From NCBI GenBank assembly GCA_037447655.1, contig JBBHKE010001392.1, forward strand, positions 145,369 to 209,368: a stretch of DNA of 64,000 nucleotides, given 5' to 3'. Source of the DNA: Zygnema cylindricum (taxonomy: Eukaryota > Streptophyta > Zygnematophyceae > Zygnematales > Zygnemataceae). Within the stretch, counting starts at the first letter, position 1. Every line of letters begins with the position of its first letter. The notes beneath the pieces are model-generated. The model was not told the origin of the DNA and did no database searches. It was given only the letters and a program-made list of their open reading frames with translations. The position numbers and the translations under genes are program-made. Shown here piece after piece: positions 18,219 to 29,782 of the stretch.

Positions 18219-20869
18219 TCCCTCTCCCTCTCCCTCTCCCTCTCCCTCTCCCTCTCCCTCTCCCTCTCCCTCTCCCTCTCCCTCTCCCTCTCCCTCTCCC
18301 TCTCCCTCTCCCTCTCCCTCTCCCTCTCCCTCTCCCTCTCCCTCTCCCTCTCCCTCTCCCTCTCTCTCTCCCTCTCCCTCTCCCTCTCCCTCTCCCTCCC
18401 CCTCTCCCTCTCCCTCTCCCTCCCCCTCTCCCTCTCCCTCTCCCTCTCCCTCTCCCTCTCCCTCTCCCTCTCCCTCTCCCTCTCCCTCTCCCTCTCCCTC
18501 TCCCTCTCCCTCTCCCTCTCCCTCTCCCTCTCCCTCTCCCTCTCCCTCTCCCTCTCCCTCTCCCTCTCCCTCTCCCTCTCCCTCTCCCTCTCCCTCTCCC
18601 TCTCCCTCTCCCTCTCCCTCTCCCTCTCCCTCTCCCTCTCCCTCTCCCTCTCCCTCTCCCTCTCCCTCTCCCTCTCCCTCTCCCTCTCCCTCTCCCTCTC
18701 CCTCTCCCTCTCCCTCTCCCTCTCCCTCTCCCTCTCCCTCTCCCTCTCCCTCTCCCTCTCCCTCTCCCTCTCCCTCTCCCTCTCCCTCTCCCTCTCCCTC
18801 TCCCTCTCCCTCTCCCTCTCCCTCTCCCTCTCCCTCTCCCTCTCCCTCTCCCTCTCCCCCTCTCTTTAACTCTCACTCTCCCTCTCTCCTCTCCCCCTCC
18901 CTCCCCCCCTCTCTTTAACTCTCCCTCTCCCTCTCTCCTCTCCCTCTCCCCCTCCCTCCCTCTCCCTTCACCCCCCTCCCTCCCTCTCCCTTCACCTCCC
19001 TCCCTCCCTCTCTTTAACTCTCCCTCTCCCCCTCCCTCCCCCCCTACCTCTTTAGCTCTCCCTCTCCCTCTCTCCTCTCCCTCTCCCCCTCCCTCTGCCT
19101 CTCATTCTCCCTCTCCCCCTATCTCTCCCTCTCCCCCTATCTGTCCCTCTCCCCCTATCTCTCCCTCTCCCTCTGCCTCTCGCTCTCCCTTTCCCCCTGC
19201 CTCTCCCTCTCTCTTTCCCTGTTCCTCTCCCTCTCCCCCGCCCCCTCCCTCGCTCTCGCCCTCTCTCGCTCCCTCTCCCCTCCTCTCCCCCTCTCCCTCT
19301 CCCCCTCCCTCTCTCTCCCTTCCCCTCCCTCGCTCTCGCCCTCTCTCGCTCCCTCTCCCCTCCTCTCCCCCTCTCCCTCTCCCCCTCCCTCTCTCTCCCT
19401 TCCCCTCCCTCTCTCTTCCTCTCCCCCTCCTGCCTCTCACTCTTCCTCTCCCCCTATCTCTCCCTCTCCTTCTGCCTCTCGCTCTCCCTTTCCCCCTGCC
19501 TCTCCCTATCTCTTTCCCTGTCCCTCTCCCTCGCCCCCTCCCTCCCTCTCGCCCTCTCTCTCTCCCTCTACCCTCCTCTTCCCCTCTCCCTCCCCCCCTC
19601 CCTCATCCTCTCCCTCGTTCCCTCTCCCTCTTCCCCTCTCTCCCTCTCTCCCTTTCTCCCTCTCCCTCTCTCCCTCTACCTCTCTACCTCTCTACCTCTA
19701 TCCCTCTATTCCTCTCTTTCTCGCCCTCTCGCTCTTTCCTCTCTCGCTCTCTCCTCTCCCTCTCCCTCTTTCTCCCTATCCCTCTCCCCCTCTTCCTCTC
19801 TCTCTCTCTCTCTATTTCTCTACCTCTCTCCCTCGTTCCGTCTCAGTATATTCCTCTCTGTATTCCTCTCTCTCTCTCTCGCTCTCTCCTCTCCCTTTCT
19901 CCTTCTCCCTCACTCCCTCTCCTCGTTTTCCTTTACCTCTTCCTCCTCTTGTCCTCCTCCCCTTCCTCCTCCTTCTCCTCCTCCTCCTCTGCCTTCTCCT
20001 TTTCCTTCTCTTCTCCTCCTCCTTCCAGAGATCCATGCAACATATTTTTTATCCTTGAAATCCACATTTGCGATTTTTCCATTCGAAACATTTTTTCATA
20101 ATCTGCAGTCATGGGAACTGCTTCAAAAATTTATTCCCTACAACGTTTGTAACATATTTTGAAATTTATAATATTTATCTCATCGCCGTCTTTTCAGAAT
20201 CTTCATTTCAGTATTATTATTTCAAGGATTTTTTCTGTTGAACCTCGTTTCAGCCTGTTTACTTGCGTGGTTTGTTGACCATTTTCTTGATAACTGTTAG
20301 GTTCTTTCCCTCCCTAAGTCCCTTCTGTTCTGTAATCACTCTGAATTCACTTGGAAATAAACGCCGGCTTCTTATCAACTGGTATCCCTCCCTTCTTATC
20401 TCACAGGAACTACTATCGCTGCAGTATGTTCAAAGCTCTTGGATGTCCTGCGAAAAAAACCGTCGATTTTCGAAAAACTAATCCAGCTGAACTTAGAATC
20501 ACGGACTCGCATGTCCATAACCATCCATGTCGACATCGTATCTCCATAGATCACGTTATGTTTCAAATGACCTCCCAGCCAACAAATGGACGTGACACGA
20601 GCGTGTCAGATACTGGTTCAGTTGACATCCCGAGGAGTGAAATTCTTGACCCGGGAAATGTTGTCAGTTCACCTTCGTTGGGAGGAAATTTGTGTTGGTC
20701 TTCTGGGATAGTCAGTGGAAGTCAAACAGATGGTCTTCTTCAAGCAATGCAATCAGACACAGAGGCAATAAGTGAAACCTGTAGTGTTGGGAGAGAACAG
20801 ACAGTTTCTGAACTTAGACATTGGGGCCAGGCTTTGCAATTAGGGTTAGCAGGTGGTACATCACCTTGA
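17607..20869 (+). CDS. WRKY-type transcription factor with variant WLKYGQK signature, three exons
   Basis: WRKY proteins are plant nuclear regulators that bind W-box DNA. Exons are 17607-17719, 17991-18092 and 20407-20869 (stop 20867-20869). Junctions follow GT-AG (donors GTGAGT and GTACTT; acceptors TGCAG and CACAG), phases agree, and the total of 678 bp gives 225 residues. Residues about 46-110 form the domain: [12 protein letters not shown], then RNYYRC, GCPAKK and HVHNHPC. The second intron splits an Arg codon as AG^G just before NYYRC, the well-known conserved intron site of plant WRKY domains. The heptad has Leu where Arg is usual. The zinc ligands read C-X7-C-X23-H-X-H, mixing the group III cysteine spacing with the H-X-H end of groups I/II. 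The rest of the protein is Ser/Thr-rich with no second domain. Upstream exons are possible; the start chosen is the first ATG in exon 1. Confidence 0.85.
18100..20030. repeat. Giant CT / CTCCCT satellite inside WRKY intron 2
   Basis: Starts as a CT dinucleotide run (about 18104-18212), then a strikingly uniform CTCCCT hexamer array to about 18860 with very few substitutions, then increasingly degenerate C+T-only sequence to about 20030. It fills most of a 2.3-kb intron. It includes a 76-bp tandem duplication near 19243-19400. Long open frames across it are artefacts of the repeat. Confidence 0.95.
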
Positions 20870-23033
20870 TTTTATTTTTTTTGAAACGATTCTTAAACGG
20901 TATTTTTAGCTTTGCCATCATTCATTGATGAAAATAAATTGACATGCTGATTGTGTTTTTTCGAGGTGGATACAAGTGGAAACGTTGTTGTTTTAGGGAA
21001 AAGGAGGGTGGTAGATTCGGAATTGCAATTGCAGATACATTTGATCTCTATCGGCATAGAACGAGATTTCTGAAAGTGTCAAAGATAAGCATTCGGGCAA
21101 CGGAGAAACTTTTTTTTAGGAACTGCAGAATATGACATTGGTTCGGGGATATCCGAGTTTCAAAATTCTACAGGATTCCACGTCCTGTACAAATTTATGC
21201 ACCCTTTCCTTTCAGGTGATTTTCTTAACTTCCGTTTCTGTGTTTTTCCGTTTCTGCGGTACAATTTGAACTGGACTTGTTTTGTTGGAGCCTCATTTTT
21301 ATGTAGAACGATACAGGTTGTTAAAAATTGGTCTTTGTTTTCACAAATTAGTCGTAGTTTTAAAGTAAATCTTTCAAAAACCTCGTTTTGTTATCTTTCA
21401 GGTGCGATTCTTATTATGATCTTAATACGATTTGTCGCTTTTTGTGTGTTTGCTGTCGAATGAATCTAATATATACTTTTTTTTGCAGGAGACGGCAGAA
21501 AACATGAAGCGGTTTTGCCAGACGTCAATAAACGACAAGAGACAATCAGATTTAAGTCCAGCCTTATATTCATTTTCAGACTCATCAGTTTCTGAATCAG
21601 AATCCTGTTAAAGCTTTTGCAGTATAGGGAACTGCAAATTATTACCAATTGCCGGTCTTTTGTCTTTTTGTCTCCTTGTCTTCTCTTGACTGGATAGAGT
21701 GAGAGGCGTGTATTTTGTAGGATTTAATGTGAAATACCCATTTGTAAAGTTGCTTAGTTTGTCTGCTTTTTTCTTGTGACTCTCCAGGCAATTCAATAAT
21801 GGAATACATTTTTCTTAGACTTCTTGTGTTTCTGGTGTCTCAAGAAAGTCTTTGCTGCGGTCAAATTAGGGTTTAGTCAAAAAGGACTGGCAGAGGAGAA
21901 GTCATAGACTGTAGGATTATTTCTGAGGTTTCCATAACATCGGAAATACCTGACACAAGTTGAGGCAAAAGCTAACAACAAAAGAGAAATAAATAAATTA
22001 TGCAAACGAGCGTTAGACTCGCAATTTGAAATTTTGAAATTTTAATCTTTGTGGATGGTGGATTGTGGATGCATTTTTTGTAACGCCTGTTTAAAGATGT
22101 ACTTTCTTTCAGAAATGCATAGCCGGATGAGACAAAACTACAAGGGTGATTGAGTGGTTTCGAAAAGAAGCATCGCCTCAAGCATGATGATCGTATGTTT
22201 TTTTCAATTGTTTTTTTCAAATACTTTTTTCTCAACGTGTTTTAGAATTAGAAGGAAAAGAGTGTTTAAACGATCAACGGTAACTTCGCACCAGTGTTAG
22301 TGTGGTTTTTGTTAACAATTTTAAGAATTGTGTTTCGGTATCACATTAATCCAATTGCAAAATCGAAATAATGTCACAGAGTTTTGATATTGTATTTATT
22401 TAACATCCAGCTTTGCAGGATAAATTAAAAAGCACGATGGTAAACCATCTGAGTCTTGGGGTACATGAGCAATATTGTGCGGTGCGTGAGCAAATGTACG
22501 GTCATAGACTTCCTTAGGGACGATACGATACTCGTCTACCATTGGTCATTGTAAGGGACGCAATTTGTTCGGGCAGATGTATGAAAGTTTTTGGTTAGCC
22601 CGCTAATGGGAATCTTCGATCGTAACGTGGTAAATTATAACTTTGCCGAAAATCTGAAGTGTACGGCATCTGGACTGCTAAAAATAGGGTAGTCAAATAT
22701 AATAAATAGGGGCTTTCCGTATCCACCCACCTGCTATCTTGCACCACACTGCTGTAGCTTGTAAGATATTTTAGATAAACGACAAAATTATTCATGACAA
22801 GTTTCCAAAGTAGTTAGAAACGTACAGTTAGGTACAATATTTCGTCAGCTGTCTGATTTGCATGAAGATTTTACAAAAAGTCATCTGTGCGGCAAATCGC
22901 CCATAAGAAAAAAAAACGTGTGAGAAAAAACGCGTACCTTTTAAATCCAATAAACTATGCGAGTGAATATAATTCCCCTTATAATTCACCGACCATCAAT
23001 TTTGTTTCGGGTACGTTCTAGTTTTTCAGACAA
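20870..23033. other. Downstream of the WRKY gene, no gene recognised
   Basis: A+T-rich DNA with only short frames. It should include the WRKY 3' untranslated region. Confidence 0.45.
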
Positions 23034-23248
23034 TACACCGTGAATCGCTATTAGTGTTTATGTTTTTTTTGCCACTTAATACATCTTTTCTCCGTACACA
23101 CTTGTCCGATTTTCAATTTTAGACCGCCTATCGGAAGTTGAGAATCTTAAATCGCAATCGTCGGATCCACAATCGGACAAGTGTGTACGGAGGAAAGTTG
23201 TTTTCAGTGGCGAAAAAAATATTAACACTAATAGCGATACACGGTGTA
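23034..23248. mobile_element. TA-bordered MITE, 215 bp
   Basis: Terminal inverted repeats TACACCGTGAATCGCTATTAG and complement (one mismatch region). A second inner inverted repeat (ctccgtacacacttgtccgat and complement) makes most of the element a hairpin. It is the same family as 29452-29680. Confidence 0.85.
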
Positions 23249-26165
23249 CTGTATGGCACAAGATTTTTGTTTTTTTTTGCTTGACCGGCGAGGTTGTTCA
23301 CGCGAATCGGCCAACCGTCAAAATTGTAACTACTTGTACCTTTCTAACTATTTTGGAAATATAACATAAATGTTTCTCTTTGTACAGTGAGTGTTGCCCA
23401 ACATAGTTTACGGGTAGATTAGAAACTCCGGATAAGTACATGCATTTTAAAAAATAGCGTGACGCCATCTACCACATACGACAGCCGTCGTACATTATTC
23501 ATAAATGAACGGCGATCGCTACAGTCCAAGGTAACTTTCATCGCGAGACCTTCAAAGATTGGTTCTTAGAACGCTGACTTGCTGACCGTCGAGTTGCAGA
23601 GGTTGGGCCGAATGACGATTCATTTAGTACGCACGTGCGAGTCCCAAAGCGTCCTTTTGAAAATGCGCTGCGGAGGGAGAAGTACATCTTTGTCTTTTTC
23701 ACAACGGACGAAAGAACTTTCGAAAGCCCCGCATCTCGTGATCTCCGTCTCAATCGCATGCGGCACGTCACGCAGAGAATCTGAAGAAGATCGAACAAGT
23801 TTTCTTTGAAAACTCTAAAGGCTAGAGTACTGTACTATACTGTACTATAATTTACTGTACTGTACTGTACTGTACTGTCCTCCTTATTTTGGATCGAGAA
23901 AGCAAATATTGGCCGTCCGATTCTTCCTTTGCAAGTATCGGACGGGAACGCCCCGATCGCCCTTGGAGAGTCCGACCGTACATTTTTATAAAATCAGGGT
24001 ACCGTTCCATGTTGAATATTTCTTCTTCGATCCAAACTTCCAAAGTATGAGTTTTGGAATTTCTGCTTCGGGTCCTTCCACGTCGCTTGGATCCAAGATA
24101 AAGCTGCACGTGCCAGCGCGGACCGGAGGATAAATTTTAGCGCGAATTTTTTTTGTCCTGTAGGATTTTTCCGTGCAAACGTGGCGACTCACCGCCGTTT
24201 GAAGATAAGGAAAGCATGTGACCTGCGGAAGACACGTGGCAGAGATATACGTCTCGATCATTTTTCATTATCCTCATCTTTGGTGTAGCCCCAGAAATGG
24301 AGTTCGGGGGACCACGTGGCTAGAAAACGCTCGTAAGAGTCGCTAAAAACACTCAATTTTTTTAATCGAACCAAGAAAAAAAAACGCATGAACTTCTGAC
24401 GGTCACGTGACTGACGGCCGGTAAACAACAAATTTGGCCTCTGTGGGCTCAAAAAACGTTTGTTTTTGGGTCAAAAATCGCATTTGACCTAAATCGGAAT
24501 TTGAGCGACGGTCCATTTCAGGACACGTGTCCTTATAGTAGCCATTCAGCTTACCGCACTACAAACAATATATAATAAAATAAGGGAAGAACGAAAATAT
24601 GCTACGCGTCACAAATTTTTATGGACATCAATTCCCGACGAATCAACTTCCGTTTTGAGACGCCTAAAAAATATTCTTAGGGTGAGGTTCCATTAGGGGG
24701 AAAATGCCGTTGTTTACTGAAAGCCGTACTGTTTTGTATAGTGCCGTACCAAAAAATAAATTGTCAGAAAAACAAGCCTACTGAATGAGTGATTTGATTC
24801 TCCACTTTATGGTCGTAAACGTGGACCGTCGGATGCATAATCGGATACGCCATCGACTGACACTTTCAGTTCGCAACAAGTGACCCGGAGTAGGTCAATT
24901 CTAAGCGAATGAACGTATAGCATCGCGCCGTGTGGAAAAGTGAACAAATATCCATGACGACCTCGCGACCAGGTGGGTACACGTCGCATATGACATGTGC
25001 CTTCCGCCAGGGAGGATGCGAGGCCACAGGAAGCCGCAAGAAGATCTTTAACGGAGGATTTTGTTTTCGCGTCTGTTTCCATCCACTAACCATTGTGACA
25101 TTTTGGTACGCTTTTACAAATCTTAAGTTTCGTCTGCCCGTACAGATTTCATTCAATACGTCGTACGAGTCACTTTTTACCTTCGCTGGAACAAATATGT
25201 GGTCACAATTTGCTGAAAAATATTCTTTGAAGTTTGGAAGAATCTTAATTATCTACTACGTGGATCCAATCAAAGTGTGCCACGCAAATAAATGTCGGTT
25301 ACTGGCCCCACACAGTAAACGATGTCTTCAGTAAATTTTTACTGAGACCGCCTAATGGAACAATGCTCTTACTGCATTTTCTCCCCCAACAGTTACACGC
25401 GTCATAAATAGGCAGGTCCACTAGATTCTCCGCGGCTGTGCCAATCATTGAGCTTCCCGTGGTCTGTACTTTGTCGGTGGTCGTGGTTTTTCAAAATTGT
25501 GTTTTTTTGACTCAAAACTGGAGTTTTATGAGCCAATGGAGCTCGGCCGTACGTAGGCACGTGGGCAGCTGGCAAGGTCGTGTGGCTCAAAATCTAAAGT
25601 ACACGTGCTACCAGAATCTTTAAATAGAATCTTATGTATTCCAAAAATCCCCAAAAAATGACCGAGAATCCGCATTCAACCAATCAGATTGAAGATTATC
25701 CTCACCGTGTGAGAATCCAGCGATTCAGAAAATTTCCACCTCTTCCCGTCGATGAATGCAATCCTGGAGTACAAAGGATTCCAGAGAGTCAACACTATAT
25801 TTACACTAAAAACCCTAAGAAACCCCTAAAAAACCCTTAAAAACCCTTGGCAGTAAAAACACGAATGGATACGATTTCAACCACTATCTTTTTTCAAGGG
25901 CCAAAAGCTCTAGGGTTTTTTAACTTTTTCCAGTGATCGGGCAGTTTCGACCGCCCAGATCAGATTCGACGGCCGTAATCTGCTTATTGTTAATATGACA
26001 ATGAGATGATCGCTTTGGAGCCTGATTGATTTTCACAAATAAGATACGCTTTTCCCTGTTCCAATACACTCGAGAAAACATTAGAAGGACCGTACCCTTT
26101 AATTTCGAGACTGTTTTGTCGTTTTGCGCAAGAGACAACTTTTTCGCACAGGATTTTGTGACTAT
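23249..26165. other. Intergenic, no gene recognised
   Basis: Only short frames. Frequent gtacg-type words are shared with nearby inverted-repeat elements, so it is probably decayed transposon DNA. A short ctgta/ctata-type run lies near 23827-23880. Confidence 0.4.
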
Positions 26166-26341
26166 GAGCTCCGCAATTTCAGGGGGCAAAAGCGGTCATA
26201 TCACGGAATTTTCCAAATGATTGGGCGGAGTATCTACCGTATGTATCAGAATCTGAAAAAATCGTACGGCCAGAAACTGCCTTATCATTGAGAAAAAGCC
26301 TTGACGTCACCACTTTTGGCCCCTGAAATTGCGGAGGCCTA
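26166..26341. mobile_element. Small inverted-repeat element, about 176 bp
   Basis: The sequence ctccgcaatttcagggggcaaaa near 26168-26190 is matched in inverse by ttttggcccctgaaattgcggag near 26314-26336. No target duplication is clear, and it is unrelated to the TA-bordered family. Confidence 0.55.
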
Positions 26342-26348
26342 TGATGAC

Positions 26349-26895
26349 TACACCGTGAATCGCTATTAGCGTAATGAAATAGATAGCGTAATGAAACAAC
26401 TACACCGTGAATCGCTATTAGCGTAATGAAATAAATAGCGTAATGAAACAATTAGCGTACTTTACGGTAAATTGTGTTTTTTCGGGTACACCATGATACT
26501 AATTTATCATGTACTCTAATTTGTAAACTGCTTTGTAAAAAATTTCAGCAAATAATAAGTCAACACTAAAACATGTATATATGTACGAAACTGTTCAATT
26601 CGTACGCCGTCGCGTTTTTTTGACATCTGCGTATGCCGGAAAATATTTACGCAATATTATATTATTATATTTTCTGTACTTTTAAGTTTAAAAATGTACA
26701 AAATAGTACAGATCTGGCAGTCCGTACACCACACTATTTAAAAGGGAACTAAATTACAGTTATGAACCGCATTGAGCGGGGTACCTCAAATAACGTGCAA
26801 AAACAATTAGCGTACTTTATTCTATTTGAGAATTTTCCCCAAAAAAAGGGGTACCCCAATTAGCGTCATGTACGCTAATAGCGATTCGCGGTGTA
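26349..26895. mobile_element. TA-bordered element with doubled left end
   Basis: The left end CACCGTGAATCGCTATTAG occurs twice, at 26349 and 26401, as a 52-bp tandem duplication. The right end, CTAATAGCGATTCGCGGTG-TA, ends at 26895. The interior from about 26490 is closely repeated at 28515-28935, on the far side of the giant foldback. Confidence 0.75.
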
Positions 26896-26945
26896 GCGTT
26901 ATTTACGCTATTTGGGAATTTCAGTTTTTTACAAAAATACTTTTA

Positions 26946-28511
26946 GGGAATTGATCATGACAGTGACTGTTTTGGTTGCGCACAGTCACTTACGTCATTT
27001 TGTCAAAAAACGTACGTTTTAAGTACACATTGGTACAAATAAAGAACCGTTGAGTATAAATTTGACGGTCAATCGGTTGGACATCTTTGACTTTCATAAT
27101 ATTGTTTCAACCGCTTAAAATTTTTCCGCGCTTGCTAACGTCGACCGTAATAATAAAATTAGCAATTCACACGGCCGGCGAGCGTTTACGGTAACAAAAC
27201 TGCGGCGACCACATGTAAATAAAATGGTTGCAGACAGTAACTTTTTGTCGTTATGTGAGCTCCACGGTGAGAGCACTTAGACGATTTAATTTCAATTTTG
27301 CGGCTAAGTGTTACATTGAACTTAGACGCAAAGTGAAACGAAACCTATTGAAACTGAAAGTACTATAAGTCTCGTACGGAAATATTATAACGCACGAAAC
27401 GAAATAAACTTTTATAATAAAACGAACCGGCGTAAAAATATAATTTGAAATTAAATGAAAAAAATGAGCGTCGTCACGCGCGACGAAACCGAGCCACGCT
27501 ATTTACGAATCAACATACTTACATTGACAAGATCGTAGCAGGATCGGCCGTACAAAGGTATTGCCGCTTTGTCGTACACATAAATTACTTCCGCGGACGA
27601 AAAAATCGCGTCACGCTATTACGAATCAACATACTTACATTGACAGCGAAATGTTAGGATATTGGGCGAATCGGCGTCAGCCGAAATCGTGCAGTCAAAT
27701 TTTTGTTCGGTTCGCGCCAGTTATGTTTTGTTTCGTTCGGTACTGTACTTTTGTGTCGGTTCGGTTTGGTGCGAGCGCCGACCGGTATTCATTTGTTCGA
27801 GTCGCACGCTGGTCGATTGCGAGGAAATGTTGGTTCGCGAAGCGTGACACGATTTTTTCGTCCGCGGAAGTAATTTATGTGTATGACAAAGCGGCAATAC
27901 CTTTGTATGGCCGATCCTGCTACGATTCTTGTCAATGTAAGTATGGTGATTCGTAAATAGCGTGGCTCGATTTCGTCGCTCGTGACGACGCTCATTTTTT
28001 TCATTTAATTTCAAATTATATTTTTACGCCGGTTCGTTTTATTATAAAAGTTTATTTCGTTTCGTGCGTTATAATATTTCCGTACGAGACTTATAGTACT
28101 TCAGTTTCAATAGGTTTCGTTTCACTTTGCGTCTAAGTTCAATGTAACACAGACGATTCAATTTCAATTTTGCGGCTAAGTGCTCTCACCGTGGAGCTCA
28201 CATAACGACAAAAAGTTACTGTCTGCAACCCTTTTATTTACATGTGGTCGCCGCAGTTTTTTTACCGTAAACGCTCGCCGGCTGTGTGAATTGCTAATTT
28301 TATTATGACGGTCGACGTTCGCAAGCGCGGCAAAATTTTAAGCGGTTGAAACAATATTATGAAAGTCAAAGATGTCCAACCGATTGACCGTCAAATTTAT
28401 ACTCAACGGTTCTTTATTTGTACCAATGTGTACTTCAAGGGTACGTCTTTTGACAAAATGACGTAAGTGACTGTGCGCAACCAAAACAGTCACGGTCATG
28501 ATCAATTCCCT
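26946..28511. mobile_element. Giant foldback element, arms about 670 bp
   Basis: The left arm (26946-27620, starting agggaattgatcatgac) and the right arm (27840-28511, ending gtcatgatcaattccct) are inverse copies with modest divergence, around a loop of about 220 bp. The left arm also has a shifted second copy of a block (tacgaatcaacatacttacattgaca, near 27505 and 27622). No protein is recognisable. Transcribed, it would form a very long hairpin, a possible source of small RNAs; that role is inference. Confidence 0.85.
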
Positions 28512-28935
28512 ACTTTTATTCTAATTTATCATTAACTCTAATTTGTAAACTGCTTTGTAAAAAATTTCGGCGCATAATATATCCACACTAAAATATGTTC
28601 GTGTACCAAATTGTTCAAATGGTACGCCTTCGCGTTTTTTTGACATCCGCGTATGCCGGAAAATATTTACGCAATTACATGTTAGCGCAACTACGGGACA
28701 TCGTGAATATAATTTCTGTACTTTTCTACTTGAAAAGGTACAAAATAGTACGACTCTGACAGTCAGTACACCACCCTATTTAAAATGGCACCACATTAGA
28801 GTTATTAACCCTATTTATGGGGTACCTCAAATAACGTTTAGAAACATTTAGAATGATTAATTCTATTTGAGAATTTGCCGAAAAAAACAGGATACATCAA
28901 TTAGAGTCATGAACGCTAATAGCGATTCACGGTGT
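28512..28935. mobile_element. Partial TA-bordered element flanking the foldback
   Basis: A direct repeat of 26490-26895, with the conserved ending CTAATAGCGATTCACGGTG-TA. It lacks the left terminal repeat. Together with 26401-26895 it brackets the foldback. Confidence 0.7.
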
Positions 28936-28989
28936 AGTTGACTACATGTTGGGAAGATATTTCAGACGTGACCTTTTGTACGGATATGC

Positions 28990-29192
28990 TACACCGTGAA
29001 TCGTTATTAGCCTTATGTACGCTATATCGGCACCCCAATATTTTGACATTGAAACCTTAAGTAAAATAAACTACACTATTTAAGGACGTGGACCATAATC
29101 TGCCACGTCTCCTAGCACTAAATTAGAATTAATGACGCTAATTTTTTATTTACACTAATAACTTCTATAAGCTAATTACGATTCAAGGTGTA
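28990..29192. mobile_element. TA-bordered MITE, 203 bp
   Basis: Ends TACACCGTGAATCGTTATTAG and ATTACGATTCAAGGTGTA. The interior is the reverse complement of 14563-14764 (for example ggacgtggaccataatctgc). Confidence 0.75.
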
Positions 29193-29451
29193 GTATTACT
29201 CCACGTAGATTATGTCAGCATAGGCGGTTGTAGTTCCTTGTTTCTTATGAAGTGTAGGTCAGTAGCTTCTGTCCGTACATGAAACAAAAATGTTTCGTAA
29301 AAAACAGTTTTCACTAGCTCGTACGGAAACGTTTTTTTCGTGTTTGCCATTTTTCGATCAATTGCAAGCCAAAAAAAAAAACGGTTCATCGCAAAAAAAA
29401 AAAAGCATTTGAATGCCACAAAAATGTTTCACTCTTATAATGTGGACGGTG

Positions 29452-29680
29452 TGCACCATGTATCGCAATTAGTGTTAGTGATTTTTTCCCCGCTCAAAAC
29501 ATAAATTTTTCGTACACACATGCCCAATTTTTAATTGGAAACCGCCAATCAGAAGTAGGGAATATTCCCTTTTAATCGCAACCGTCGGATTAACAATCCG
29601 ACAAATATGTACGGAGAAAATATGTTTCAAGTGGCGCAAAATACATAAGCACTAATAGGCTAATAGCGATACAGGGTGTA
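29452..29680. mobile_element. TA-bordered MITE, 229 bp, diverged
   Basis: Same family as 23034-23248, with a shared interior (accgccaatcagaagt; caaccgtcggat; tgtacggaga). The left border TA is mutated to TG. The right end GATACAGGGTG-TA is kept. Confidence 0.7.
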
Positions 29681-29782
29681 GTTCAGTCGCCAAATAATTT
29701 CGGCCTTAAATCATAAAAAAGTAACGTTATTTAAGGTAATGAACTTAATTCTGCCACGACTCCCATGATTAAATTAATAATA

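Noticed and set aside
18032-20101. A 689-codon open frame and others of 250-305 codons
   Set aside because: They are translations of the CT/CTCCCT satellite in the WRKY intron; all frames are open because the repeat has no stop codons.
27445-28014. Pairs of similar proteins on opposite strands
   Set aside because: They mirror each other because they lie in the two arms of the foldback; no domain is present.
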